Shown here in pieces: positions 30,951 to 42,039 of a DNA stretch of 64,000 nucleotides. Made by a program: the position numbers and the translations under genes. Location of the stretch: assembly GCA_951394045.1 (NCBI GenBank), contig OX595992.1, forward strand, positions 558,001 to 622,000, given 5' to 3'. Numbering within the stretch: the stretch's first letter is position 1; the number at the start of each line of letters is the position of its first letter. The notes beneath the pieces were generated by a model. It did no database searches. It was not told the origin of the DNA and saw only the letters and a program-made list of their open reading frames with translations. Origin of the DNA: Nitzschia sp. DOCU1 (lineage: Eukaryota > Bacillariophyta > Bacillariophyceae > Bacillariales > Bacillariaceae).

Positions 30951-33398
30951 ATGCAACGCTTATTCAACCTTTCCTGTTTTAACTCACCAACGATGACCAA
31001 AAAGCGGATAAGGATATCCAGAGGAACCAAAGTGGCGGGTGTCATTGCCTTGGCTGTGTTCTCTGTTACGCAGCCACTACCGAGGATTTCTGGATTCAAC
31101 GATAGTTTCGGACTAGGAGCCAGGAGCGAAGAGAAACAAGTTCGTGCATGCCAGCCATGCGATGCTCGTCCCGATCTGGAGCCAATGGTCTTTATAACGA
31201 ATAGCACGAGAGATCTGCTGGATCCGGTGGACGGCCCACTGGCCTTTGGAAGCAAGCGGGCTGACGCGTCCTGGTGCCCACCATGTCCCGCAGCAGACCT
31301 CATAATGTCCTTTGTCAACGACGATTATCTCGATACTTTGTCGGTCTGGTTGCACTACTACAAGCCTCTTGATCATTCAAAACGTATCTTGTGTTTGTTT
31401 GCGTTGTCAGATTCCTCATTTTACAAACTGGAGCAGCTTATTACATCGAGTCGCGAGAAATTTTTGGAGGACTTTGGTCAAGTTGTAGTTGTTCAAGCCA
31501 CTCTGTCGAACAAATTCAACAAACTTGGAAGTCTATGGGCCTACCGAATAAGAACGCTCAACGAATTCTTACATTCATTCCCGTCCTTCAATTTGCTTTT
31601 CACGGATCTAGACGCGCTCTGGCTAAGGGATCCACATCCTTTGTACTCTTTCCCCCCATACTCAAATCATCGAATTCGAAGCACTTTGAGTACAAGTATT
31701 GATGTCGTTGCAAGTCAAGGAAGATTTCCAAGAAATTGTTCCCAACTTCTGCAGTCGAAGGAAAAACATCATTTGGCGGAAATTGGAAAAGACGGGGGAA
31801 CAGCCGTTTTCGGTTTCATTTACTTTCACAACAGTCCAGCTACACGACAACTTGCAGCTGCTCTTGCAAATCAAGCTTCTACAGCTCCTAGAAGGTTCGA
31901 TGATCAACAAGCTCTCAATTGTCGACTCTACAATCAATACAACTTGTCACATTCCACTATTCTCAATGATGGAACATTTCTTCTCCAATACGATCCTCCT
32001 CCCAGTGATGACATAGGCAGGGCCACTAGTCTTTCCACTCCTTTTGGTATGAAGTTGCTATCTGGTTCACAAGCGGTGCGTTTTTGCAAAAAACACAAAA
32101 ATGCTCTTCATCACAATGCTACTGTTGCACACTGTGTGTCTCCTAAAGACGGAATGTCCAAAATGGAGGCGTTCCAGTCTTTTGATCTTCTGCCGATGAC
32201 TATGACTATGTACGACTGGGAAATGGCGGGAAACACACATGCATCATCTCGGCTTGGAACTGGGGGGAACAGCGATAAAGGATATTTCAACGACTCTGAA
32301 ACAGGGGCATTTACTTTGGCAGTACGGCGGTTCCAAATCAGGTCCTCCTCCATCCGTCACAAAACTGCGAAGAACCTCCATGAGTTATTTTCGGCCTACG
32401 GCATGCACCCAGGACCGAAAACACAAATTCTCAACAGTGTGAGAGTACCAAAGGCTGGTTCTTCATCCTTGTCTATCATCGCACGTGCTCTCGCAGGATG
32501 TCTTCCAGATGGCTTCCCCGTGTGCAAATTTCCTGGCAACCCGCCAGGCTCTTGCCCACGTAAGGGCTTGTTGTGCCCGAGAGTGAAGGGACAGTTCAAT
32601 CACTATCCCAATTACGATGACAATGGTCGGTTGCCCTCCATCACATCATTGCGCGATCCTGTCCGACGGTTGCTGAGTTCCTTTTTCTACACGCAACCAC
32701 ACCGCCCAGAGCCGGCCAGCGATCACCGATGGGAGACCTTTGCAGAATACATACGGATGCCAAAGTATCGCAATGTCATCACGAAGATGCTATCAGGAGA
32801 CTATGCGTATGATGCTTTTGACGAAAGGATTCACACTGTAGAAAAGGCAAAAGGAAGACTCTGCCAAATGAGTTGGTTTTATATCATTGGAATGGACACT
32901 GCCAGTAAATTGCTCCTCTACGAAACGTCACCGTTCGACAAACTCGAGCCGAATCCAGTTGTGTTTGATCTACCTGCTGTGGTGGTCGGTACTACTACAC
33001 ATAGTATAAAACGGAGCAAGACGAACGTTGGATTGAGAGGTCGGCTTGCGGATCAGGACGACTCGTCAAACTACACCGTTCCCAGTGATTCGACCGGTAA
33101 GCGCCGCAATGATGACAGCGACTATGACAACTTTCGAACGAACGTTTTCGTGGAAAATAATGGAGCCACCTTGATACGTGAGCACAACGAAGAAGATTTT
33201 GAATTGTACGAATTTGCACGAGAACTCCTGTGCGCCAAGCTAGGTCGGTCGGGTATTCTCGAGGCGGTGGCTACCTTAGTAGAAGACGATTCTTATGGGT
33301 CATTTCATTCGTTGAAGGAGAGGATCAAGAAGGAAGTAGATACCTTTTGTCCCAACGGTGCAACAGTGCAGCCAGTCGAGCGCTTTTGTCCTATTTAA
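30951..33398 (+). CDS. Glycosyltransferase (GT77-like)-sulfotransferase fusion protein, copy 2
   Basis: Single exon, 815 aa, differing from the copy at 18580 at only two residues that I can see (LLSSFFY for LLSAFFY, DTASK for DTAGK). Domains, DxD motif and sulfotransferase motifs are as in copy 1. The 5' flank differs: the 1551-bp element ends about 280 bp upstream, and an extra short segment before the start (GTATGTTGTTAATCACT) removes the upstream in-frame ATG of copy 1. This supports the start at MQRLFNLSCF. Confidence 0.82.
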   Translation: MQRLFNLSCFNSPTMTKKRIRISRGTKVAGVIALAVFSVTQPLPRISGFNDSFGLGARSEEKQVRACQPCDARPDLEPMVFITNSTRDLLDPVDGPLAFGSKRADASWCPPCPAADLIMSFVNDDYLDTLSVWLHYYKPLDHSKRILCLFALSDSSFYKLEQLITSSREKFLEDFGQVVVVQATLSNKFNKLGSLWAYRIRTLNEFLHSFPSFNLLFTDLDALWLRDPHPLYSFPPYSNHRIRSTLSTSIDVVASQGRFPRNCSQLLQSKEKHHLAEIGKDGGTAVFGFIYFHNSPATRQLAAALANQASTAPRRFDDQQALNCRLYNQYNLSHSTILNDGTFLLQYDPPPSDDIGRATSLSTPFGMKLLSGSQAVRFCKKHKNALHHNATVAHCVSPKDGMSKMEAFQSFDLLPMTMTMYDWEMAGNTHASSRLGTGGNSDKGYFNDSETGAFTLAVRRFQIRSSSIRHKTAKNLHELFSAYGMHPGPKTQILNSVRVPKAGSSSLSIIARALAGCLPDGFPVCKFPGNPPGSCPRKGLLCPRVKGQFNHYPNYDDNGRLPSITSLRDPVRRLLSSFFYTQPHRPEPASDHRWETFAEYIRMPKYRNVITKMLSGDYAYDAFDERIHTVEKAKGRLCQMSWFYIIGMDTASKLLLYETSPFDKLEPNPVVFDLPAVVVGTTTHSIKRSKTNVGLRGRLADQDDSSNYTVPSDSTGKRRNDDSDYDNFRTNVFVENNGATLIREHNEEDFELYEFARELLCAKLGRSGILEAVATLVEDDSYGSFHSLKERIKKEVDTFCPNGATVQPVERFCPI

Positions 33399-33872
33399 TA
33401 TTATGGTGGGGTTGAATCGAGCGTCAATGCACTTGTGCTAGTAGTAGCATCTAAACTTCTCTCATAGAGCTACGGCGCCGCACCACCGACGGGCGTCGAA
33501 CGACTCGTCGTTGGAACCAATCAAAGTCCAATCAGTCGCCGGTCATTGTTTGATAAGCCCCTCCATAGTACATGGTATGTCTCAGACGACATTCAATATA
33601 CCCCTCCGGCGTCGACCGACCCGTTGGACGTGTTGTATGGCATCCAATTAAGAGTCCAATCAGTCGTCGGCCGGTCATTGTTGTTTTCGCGCAGAACGGC
33701 ATCTTGCAGTTTCTTGGGATTCGATTGATTCGATTTCTTTGTTCTTGGATTCTCTCTTGCCATGTGATGCAATGGTCATCATCGTCATTCAAACTACCGT
33801 ACTCTCAAAACAACAGGCTTATTGTGTAAATAAAGCAAAGCATTGAATAGCCGCAATCAACGCACAACAAAC

Positions 33873-34349
33873 ATGGCATCTTCTTCCTTGACCAGTGACT
33901 TGTTAGCCGATGAGAAAGCAGCCGCAGGGTCATTGATGACAAATCACGAGACGAACAACAACGGGTTGTTGATCGACCTTCCGATGCAATCGACATCTGC
34001 TGCTGCTGCTGCCGCTGCCGACGTCAAGCCTGTCTTTTTGACTGCCAGTGCTGCTTCTGCTTCAATGGCGGAAGATCCTCTCGCCACGTCCTTACTGACA
34101 GCTGCAGCAGCAGTAGCACCTCCAGTCATATCGTCGTCATCGTCTTCCTATGACGACTGGCAAGTGGTCGATTCCTTGTCACCCGAAGAAACGCAACACG
34201 CTCAAGAACTCTTGTCCAAGCAGCAGCAACAACAAGAGCAACAACAGACAGAAGAAATTTCCGGCACAAAACAAACGAAAACGAAACCTCTCAAATCGCG
34301 AACAAAGACGGCGAACCTCAAGATGGCTCAAAAAAGGATTGCTATTTGA
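33873..34349 (+). CDS. Small low-complexity protein, copy 2
   Basis: 158 aa, same sequence as the copy at 21500-21976: Ala-rich, then a Ser run with YDDWQVVDS, Gln-rich, basic tail. It lies 63 bp from the opposite-strand SGNH/sulfotransferase pseudogene. No domain recognised. Confidence 0.5.
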   Translation: MASSSLTSDLLADEKAAAGSLMTNHETNNNGLLIDLPMQSTSAAAAAAADVKPVFLTASAASASMAEDPLATSLLTAAAAVAPPVISSSSSSYDDWQVVDSLSPEETQHAQELLSKQQQQQEQQQTEEISGTKQTKTKPLKSRTKTANLKMAQKRIAI

Positions 34350-34412
34350 AGAACCACAAACAGCGACAAACAACGAGGTCTTCTGAAAAAGCAACAATGA
34401 TTACTACGGAAG

Positions 34413-36596
34413 CTAGAGTATTCTTTCCACAAAGGTGTGCGAGTCATAAACTTCTTTGCAAACTTTGGGAATGCCCTCAGGTAGATCCTTCCAACAAGCA
34501 TAGTCCATGGCGTGTAGCGCGCACAGCGCCTGGGCTATAGGAGTACTACTATTAGCACCCTTGGCCCAAACGTCTTTGGCAGCTTGATAGAACCCACCAT
34601 CGTCTCGGGAGGAACGATGTCTATTCATCCCAACCTCTGGCAGCAACGTCGGTCCAAACTCCTTTGGGAGGACAGAGGCGCAACTCTTGGCAACCAGCTC
34701 CGGAAATGCAATGGACAAGTTGTTCAGTGTAGGTAGGTAGGCTGTGAGGTGCAGCTGCCTGCCACTCGCTCGATGCAGATCGGGAAGGATACGGCTCAGC
34801 ATGGAAAAGACATGCTTCAACATGGTACCCGGAGGATATGAGGCATGCTCCAAGATGATATCGTAGACGAACTGAGTGAATCGGAGCATTCGATCCGACT
34901 TGGAATCTTTGGGCATGTGATAAAACCTGAACTTGGGACCAGCTGATGCCAGTAGTTCCCTGTTGTTGCGTTTGATGTGCTTTAGCAGGCGGAATTTGAT
35001 TTCGTTGTAGCCTGAGAGAAAGTGTCCGATCGGATCTCGAATCGCCGTAACTACGCACAAGGGCGCCCGCTCAGCGCAATCGGAATTGAAGAAGTCCTCC
35101 AACTGGCTATCCATCACCGTCCCGCCAGAGACTCGACCTTCCAATGCCTTATGCATCCAAGAACGGATTTCCATGTTGGCCGCCTTCCAGATTGGAAGGT
35201 AAACAATGCTACCCATGTCGCTTGTAAGAATGGTGGCATTCTGAAAGGGGCCATTGAAAAACCGGTTTGGGATTGCTCCCATTGGGTATCCCTTGTTCTT
35301 ATTGGCTACCTGTACCTCCATGTAATCAATCTCGTCCACCCCCAGTCGATCTCGGGCAATACTGAACAGGACACTGCCCAACTCGAGGTTTGGGATACCT
35401 GCGGGGCATAGTCGCTCTCGAACATCAGACCAGGATGATGATGGTATTGACGGAGTAGACGCTATCGTCACATCGGGAAAGGAAATCACAGATGCCTCAC
35501 TATGAGGGTTTGTGGTTGTGGATTCCAGCAAACCCAGTGCCATCGAGGCGACTTCCCAATCCTGTTGAGTCAGACGCTTGTATCCTTCATCCTTAAAGTG
35601 TATGTCACAGGGGTGTTGGTATTGACACAAGTCAGGGTAAACAGCATTGTAGCGATCATTGACAATGACCTGAGGATATCGCCTTGTAACCTTGTTCTTT
35701 GCAATGGCATTCAACACGGTCACAGTTCCTGCCTTGAAAAGTTTGTCGTAATTTTTACAGAACAATTCGACTTGCTGGAGAAGTCTCCGGGGAATCAAAC
35801 GGCGACGGCGTCGTTAGGGCAAGTACAATTTTTGCTTTGGGGGAATGTTCCAACAGGCGTTTGATGGTTCGGTCAAGGTCTTGCTCGTAAGGCTCAAACC
35901 CACCATATTTCTCTGGGTAATAGTGAACGCCGATATTGAACTGAATCAAGTCCCACGAGCATTGGCCCACCCAGTAGTCCAGTTTTTCATCGTATTCTGC
36001 CACACTACCACAGTTGGCAGGAGGGCCATGAATAGTGGCGCGTCTATGGGGACCAGATCCATAGATTTCGCGCATCCAGGGAACAGTGTGCAATGAGATG
36101 GAATTGCCGAGATAAAGAATCCTCGGCAGTCCGGCTGATTCTTCGAGATACGGGAAGAGATTCTCGATTGACGTCCCATTCAAAAACCGCAAATATTTGA
36201 GCCCACCTGCAGCATTATTGCTTTTCAACACGACCTTGATCCACTCAGTATCACATTGGCCGGTCGGCTGGTTTCGTAACTTTGAGTCCCGCAAGGTCCT
36301 CCACACCTTTTCGTAGTCAGTTCCGGTCCAACTTTCTCCGCCCACCTCTATGCTGTGATTGAAATATTCGGGAGTAAACATTTTTTTCAGCTCTGCCAGA
36401 GTTTGATGGTAAAAACACGACCCGGACGACGAACTGGTGCTTTCATCGTTTTGGTGACGGCCATTGTTGGAAGTTTCAATGTTCGACGGTCGATGGACGC
36501 CTGCAAAAACAAGAGAAGAAACCCAAGCGCAATGGCAACTGACCAGCGCCGATGCGACCACCCAGCCGGCAGCTTCTTCATCGCGTAGGAGGTCAT
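34413..36596 (-). pseudogene. TM + SGNH + sulfotransferase gene with two frameshifts
   Basis: Minus-strand relative of the gene at 22040. The N-terminus (ATG at 36596) encodes a membrane anchor (WSVAIALGFLLLFLQ) followed by ASIDRRTLKLPT. Near 36440 the frame is lost relative to the next part (SSSSGSCFYHQTLAELKK). The SGNH domain then runs open (YLGNSISLH, with Asn where GDS is expected; FNIGVHYYPEK) until a 1-bp insertion at about 35755-35770 gives SPASRIVL-stop. The following frame continues with NYDKLFKAGTV, DIHFKDEGYKR and the sulfotransferase part (AIRDPIGHFLSGYNE) to 34413. Two frameshifts and a GDS to GNS change argue for a pseudogene, although long open segments remain. Confidence 0.78.
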
Positions 36597-37309
36597 ACTA
36601 GCAACAGATTTAATTAAGAGGTCTGCTATCATGGTGTAGACACCAGATAGGATGAAAAACGGTGCTGGTACTTGGTTTGATAGCCCGTGGCAGAGTGGTG
36701 GTGTCGACTGGATTGCCGATTGAAAATCCAAAATTCGTCGGCCCTCGCTGCACTATCAACTAAACAGGCCGCCGAGTCGCCATTGCCAAGCTTTTTAACC
36801 TCATCTAGCAAAGTAAAATTTCGTGTCACAGGTTTTCGATGGGGCAAGAACTTCCACAGAAAGCCCTGATTCACTGCACACGAGTGCTTGATAGAAAGTT
36901 GCGTAGTTGTAAAGGAAAATAGCTTTTCTGAAGGGGTCAGCTTGTTGCAACTGCTTGCTTGGAACGGGTGATGAATGTTGAGCTCCCAAACAATGACTCC
37001 TTCGACTTCAGAAATGTGCTCCGCCTCCTATCTCTACCTGGGTATCATACCAGGTATTGTACAACTATACTATAGTACCTGATACCTGGTACAGACAGTC
37101 AGTACTGGTCTGAGATTGACGGCCGTCGGACGATCGACGGCGCGATTGCGTCGATGCGAACGTGAGAACACGAGAGATCGAGAGCTTGCTCCCGGATTGG
37201 ATTTTGGATTGAAAGGATTGAGAATGTGCAGTGCCCATGGTCATTGCTCTCTTTTTGTTTCGCACTCTTGTCTACATGTATATTGTCTGTCACACACCCC
37301 TTGAGATTA
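36597..37309. other. Intergenic region with a palindromic TACCAGGTA cluster
   Basis: 713 bp before the glucosidase II beta gene. At 37035-37092 the words TACCTGG and CCAGGTA occur three times in alternating orientation, able to form hairpins. The rest shows no gene. Confidence 0.5.
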
Positions 37310-39884
37310 ATGGAAAGAGTAATGATGAGAGACTCAAGGGGAAGTAGTAGCAGTCGTCCTTATCTTCCACGTCACTTGTCGACGACGGCGACGACGTTGA
37401 TGTTAACATGGGTGATGATGCAAATGTCCGTGGTTCGATCGTTGCAATGTGCTACAGGCTGGAATTCACCGACAGTACTGCAGGAAATCCCTCCCGAGTG
37501 GATTAATGATGGCTATTGCGATTGTCCCTTGGATGGGGCAGATGAACCCGGTACCAATGCTTGTGCTGGATCATTAGCCTGGCCAGGCATTGGCGCTCAT
37601 GATGGTGCAAGTAGCAGTGATAGTGGCGAGAAAGCGAGGTGAGTGAAAATGCGAGATTCCTAGCACTACTACTAGAAGTAGAACAATGGAGCGTTGAATG
37701 ACTTAAAACTCACCCCCACTCTTTTATTTAACTTTATCTGCGTCGACTAGTCCATCTTCCGATGTTGGTGCTGCTGCTGTGACTCCAATTACCTTCACGT
37801 GCCCCCAGCAACCCAAACTGGTACTTCCGACATCGCGATTGCAAGATGGAATTTGTGATTGTTGCGATGGGGCGGATGAAATTCCTGGAACTTGTGTCGA
37901 CAATTGTGAACAGGTGCTCAAAGAAGAAAGGGAAGCTCGAGCCAAACTGGAACAAGCCTTTAAAGTGGGACACAACAAACGCAAACATGAAATATTTGCT
38001 TTTAAGAAGTTGCGAGAGGAAAAGTTGGTTCAAGTGCAAGAATTAGAACAAAAGAAGGATGCACTGGATCCAAATGTTCCTCTGGAAAAGGCCAATGAAT
38101 TACGATTGCAGTACGTCCGACAACGTCGGGAAGTAGCACGAGCAATAGTGTTGGGAGGAGGAGAAGGAGGAGAAGCGTCCAATCTGTTGGCGGGGATTAC
38201 TGCAACAGAACTCCGCAGTATTATCGTTCTAGCTTGTCAAGTGGCAGGAGAAATGTCATCTGAAGAAATTTCTACATGTAAGGCATTGCGTTTGGCCGGA
38301 TTGGAAATAGGCATGACTTGGCCTGAGGATGATTATGAAAAAGGCCCAGAAACAATGGAAGCGAAAACCATCGATATGTCCACATCGTTGGAATTGGCAA
38401 AACGTTTCATTGCCAATGCGGCATATGGAGAATCCGATTGGAAACTTGGTAATGGCAAAAGCGGAAAGCACGGTAGACGACTCGAAGAAGATCGGGAATA
38501 TAGCGACACGGACGATGATTTTGATCAGGACTATCGTGGACACTATGATGGCCGTGATGACGAGCACTATCGGGACATGGATGACGACGAGTTCGAACGC
38601 GATGAAACACCACCAGCGTTAGAAGAGGAAAAGAGCATGCTCGATGGGTTGGATGGCTTAGAAAACGAGTTGGTGGTGGGATTACAAGGCCTTGCCTTTT
38701 CAGCCACTAGAAATTCTTTTTTGACGAAATCAAGTGAACTTCTTTCGGAAATGTCCAAGGCGTTAGCGGCAGCACAAGCGAAAGAATCGAAAAAGCAGGA
38801 CGAAAGTGAGGAAGAGGAGCAGGCCATGCACGGTGAAGTTACGGAAGGGACAAAAATCCCATCGGTTCCAACGGTGGATCCGTCTGCGTATAGCATGCTC
38901 TGCAGTAGCTTACGCCGAAAAGAAGCGGATATTGTCAGGGGTTTTCGATGGGGAGCATCTGCCTCGCTTTTCTTTTCTGCCAACGGAGACCTTGAAGAGG
39001 AGCAGCTGCTACAATTGGCCATGTATACGATTTATCATGGGAATTTGAGCGCGCTGCAATTGTGGCAGATCCTACAACAGGCGTTGGACGAATTTTTGGT
39101 GCCTCCGGTTAAGATCGACGAGCAGACGTGCGTGTCACCATGGGCGGGATCCTGTCCTCCGGTGACCATTGATCGAGAGGGCGTCACTATTCCACCGCTG
39201 AGCTTGGTGGAAGTAGCTCAAACATTTTGTGCCGGTGAAAGTGACGCGCAAGTGCAAGCCTGTGCGGCAAAAACGACCGATGTCAATGGTATCCCCGCCG
39301 ATATTCCACAAGGATACTATGGATACACAACTCCAATTCCCCGAGACGAAAATGATCCCGTGTCCAAGATCTTTGCTCCTCTGACGGCGCTACCGGTTGA
39401 CAAGGAAACTTTAGAAAGCCTCGAAAAGGAAAAGGATCAGATGGAAACAGAAAAGAGATCATTGGAAAATGACATTTCCGGTATTTGGAAGGAAATCGGT
39501 GGAAAGGATGGCGCCGCAATGGGCCCTAACGGAGAACTCCATTCGTTGGCCAACAAGTGCTTTGAAGTGGTCGCTGGAAAGTACACCTACGAAGTCTGTG
39601 TATTTGGCCAGGCCAAACAAAAAGATGAGAACAACAGAGTGGGCACTGGTCTGGGATCATTTACTCATATGGAACACAGTGAGGAAACCGGACAACGCAT
39701 CCTGTATTGGGAAAATGGACAACGGTGCTGGAACGGGCCGGAACGATCGGCCACAGTATATGTCACGTGCGGTGCTGAAAACAGGGTCCTTTCGGCCGAT
39801 GAACCCGATACATGCCGCTACGTCCTGGAAATGGAAAGTTATATTGCTTGTGATGAGCAGTTCAAGCAAAGAATGGGCCTGTAG
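37310..39884 (+). CDS. Glucosidase II beta subunit (PRKCSH/GTB1)
   Basis: Two exons, join(37310..37638,37751..39884), 820 aa, intron phase 2 (GTGAGT; acceptor GTCGACTAG). This is the regulatory and ER-retention partner of the catalytic alpha subunit that trims glucose from N-glycans. A hydrophobic leader (TTLMLTWVMMQMSVV) precedes two LDLa-like cysteine modules: WINDGYCDCPLDGADEPGT in exon 1 and DGICDCCDGADEIPGT in exon 2. A coiled coil follows (KEEREARAKLEQAF), then a long acidic region (DDDFDQDYRGHYDG). The C-terminal PRKCSH/MRH domain has FTHMEHSEETGQRILYW, NGQRCWNGPERS and YVLEMESYIACDE. No HDEL-type tail is visible. The start is one of several close ATGs. The family call is firm. Confidence 0.93.
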
Positions 39885-40383
39885 AATCCAACAGCAGATA
39901 ATAGTGCTACTAGGAAACAATCTCTTCTTAGCAACCACCGCATGGATGTAGGAGATCTTGTCGATTGCTACCGGTAGATTAAGAGAGCCTGTACTTTCAA
40001 CATAACTTTCCATTTCCATCAATCTAGATCATTCCAGGCTGTGCCGACTAGTGGTACCCTGTCTTGGAAAGGACGTACTCATCGCCGGTGCATCTAGTAC
40101 AAGAAGGCGACAAACGAAAAGGTCTCGGCAAGGCAGGACTCTTTACTGATAGCTGCCTTGAATAGGTCGCGACAAGGGTGGTGATGTTTTTGGTAGTTCT
40201 AAAATGAACGTCGAGCCACCATTGCCAGAGGTAGCAGAAACTAGAGACACCTCGGGCGATACTCAAGTACTAGTAAATACTGTACTGAACGAGAAACAAT
40301 AACCACCACCTACCCATAATCAAGTAGTAGGTTCCTCGCCGCCAGAATTCTTCGGGTGTGGCCCGACTATGAAAACGTCGTGA
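39885..40383. other. Convergent intergenic region
   Basis: 499 bp between the 3' ends of the glucosidase II beta gene and the sulfotransferase gene at 40384. No feature recognised. Confidence 0.45.
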
Positions 40384-41712
40384 TTACTTCCGTAGCGTGA
40401 GTATTCTTTCCACAAAGGTGTGTGAATCATACATTTCTTGGCACACCCTGGGGATACCCTCAGGAAGATCCTCCCAACAAGCATAGTCCATGGCGTGTAG
40501 CGCGCACAGCGCCTGGGCTACAGGAGTACTACTATTAGCACCCTTGGCCCAAACGTCTTTGGCAGCTTGATAGAGCCCGTCTTCGTCTTGGGAGGAACGA
40601 TGCTTATTCATACCAACCGTTGGCAGCAAAGTCGGTCCGAAATCCTTTGGGAGGACAGAGGCGCAACTTTTGGCAACCAGCTCCGGAAATGCAGTGGGCA
40701 AGTTGTTCAGCGTGGGCAAGTAGGCTGTGAGGTGCAGCTTCCCGCCACTCACTCGATGTAGATCCGGCAGGATGCGGCTCATGGAAAAGACGTGCGGTAA
40801 GTCGATAAGAACCGGAAGATCTGAGGCATGCTCCAATAGGATATCGTAGACGAACTGAGTGAATCGACGCATTCGATCCGACTTGGAATCTTTGGGCATG
40901 CGATAAAACCTGTACTTGGGACCAGCCGATGCTAGTACTTCCTTGCTAAAGTTGTGTTCGTGCTCTAGACGAAATTCAATTTCGTTGTAGCCTGAGAGAA
41001 AGTGTCCGATCGGATCTCGAATCGCCGTGACTATGCACAAGGAGGGCACCCCCTGAGCGGGATTGGAATCGAGGAAGTCCTTCAATTTCCAATCCGCCAT
41101 CATCCCACCAGGGACGACTCGACCTTCCAATGCCTTCTGCATCCAAGAACGAATTTCCATGTTGGCCGCCTTCCAGATTGGAAGGTAAACAATGCTACCC
41201 ATATCGCTTGTAAGAATGGTAGCATTCTGAAAGGATCCGTCAAAAAATCGCTTTGTGATTGCTGTCATTCGACGCTTCTCGCGCTGATTGGCTGCCTGCA
41301 CCTCCAGGTATTCAGTGTCGTCCACCCCCAGTCGATCTCGGGCGATGCTGAACAGGACACTGCCCAAATCAAGGTTTGGAATACCTGTAGGGCATAGTCG
41401 CTCTCGAATATCAGACCAGGATGATGATTGTATGGACGGAGTAGACACTATCGTCACGTCGGGAAAGGACATCATAGAAGCCTCACTATGAGCGTCGGTG
41501 GTGGTCGATCCGGCCGAGAAGCTGATTGCATTAATCGTCGTGGTGGTGGATGATGATGATGCGGTTAGAAGATTGAAGGTTTTTCGGTTGATGGACGCTT
41601 GCCGAAAAATCAATGCAACGGAAAGCAAGGCAAGAACCCCGAACCCCACGGTAGATGACCAGCACCGAAACGACCACCGAGCCCCTGGCTTCGTCCCCTT
41701 GTGATTGATCAT
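40384..41712 (-). CDS. Type II membrane sulfotransferase-like protein without SGNH domain
   Basis: Single exon, 442 aa, intact. Residues about 21-40 (STVGFGVLALLSVALIF) form the anchor, followed by RQASINRKTFNLLT, the counterpart of the segment found just before the SGNH domain in relatives at 22040 and 34413. Here a short Ser/Thr linker leads directly to SFPDVTIVSTPS and the sulfotransferase-like part: DIRERLCPTGIPNLDLG, YLPIWKAANMEIRSW (PAPS-loop position), TAIRDPIGHFLSGYNE (3'-phosphate site), ending FVERILTLRK. The PAPS loop is atypical (IWKAANMEI rather than PKTAGT), so activity is likely but not certain. The SGNH domain has been deleted here or gained elsewhere. It faces the inverted pseudogene at 42040. 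Confidence 0.8.
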   Translation of the reverse strand: MINHKGTKPGARWSFRCWSSTVGFGVLALLSVALIFRQASINRKTFNLLTASSSSTTTTINAISFSAGSTTTDAHSEASMMSFPDVTIVSTPSIQSSSWSDIRERLCPTGIPNLDLGSVLFSIARDRLGVDDTEYLEVQAANQREKRRMTAITKRFFDGSFQNATILTSDMGSIVYLPIWKAANMEIRSWMQKALEGRVVPGGMMADWKLKDFLDSNPAQGVPSLCIVTAIRDPIGHFLSGYNEIEFRLEHEHNFSKEVLASAGPKYRFYRMPKDSKSDRMRRFTQFVYDILLEHASDLPVLIDLPHVFSMSRILPDLHRVSGGKLHLTAYLPTLNNLPTAFPELVAKSCASVLPKDFGPTLLPTVGMNKHRSSQDEDGLYQAAKDVWAKGANSSTPVAQALCALHAMDYACWEDLPEGIPRVCQEMYDSHTFVERILTLRK

Positions 41713-42039
41713 GGTAATAGAATTATTTCAGTGGTCCTCTTTGATAGTGTAGAAGTCGGGCATGAGAATAAAAGGTAGCGATTTTGGCTTGTTGGTTGGC
41801 TCGGGTGGTGCAACACCGATTCTTTGTACACGACCAAAATCGTCACTCGGCGGGAAGCTACATATTTAAAAAATATGCCCATCTCAACTTTAAAGCCAAT
41901 GAGCGCATATCCATGAAAGCATCGGCACGACCCGCCAAATCCTGTCATCCAATAAATTATCGCAACACGATGGTCTTCCTCGTTGCCCAGCTACAGCAAG
42001 ATAGACTAGAGGACCCATCAAATAAAGCTACTACCCGGC

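Larger units (their letters stand above)
24144..34776. repeat. Tandem duplicated block, copy 2
   Basis: Second copy of the block at 12046-22403, same orientation, separated from copy 1 by the diverged part of the SGNH/sulfotransferase gene (22404-24143). It lacks the two insertions of copy 1 and shows their empty sites, but carries its own 1551-bp TIR element at 29121-30671. The genes inside are open, whereas copy 1 has lesions in two of them. Near-identity ends at 34776. Confidence 0.95.
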
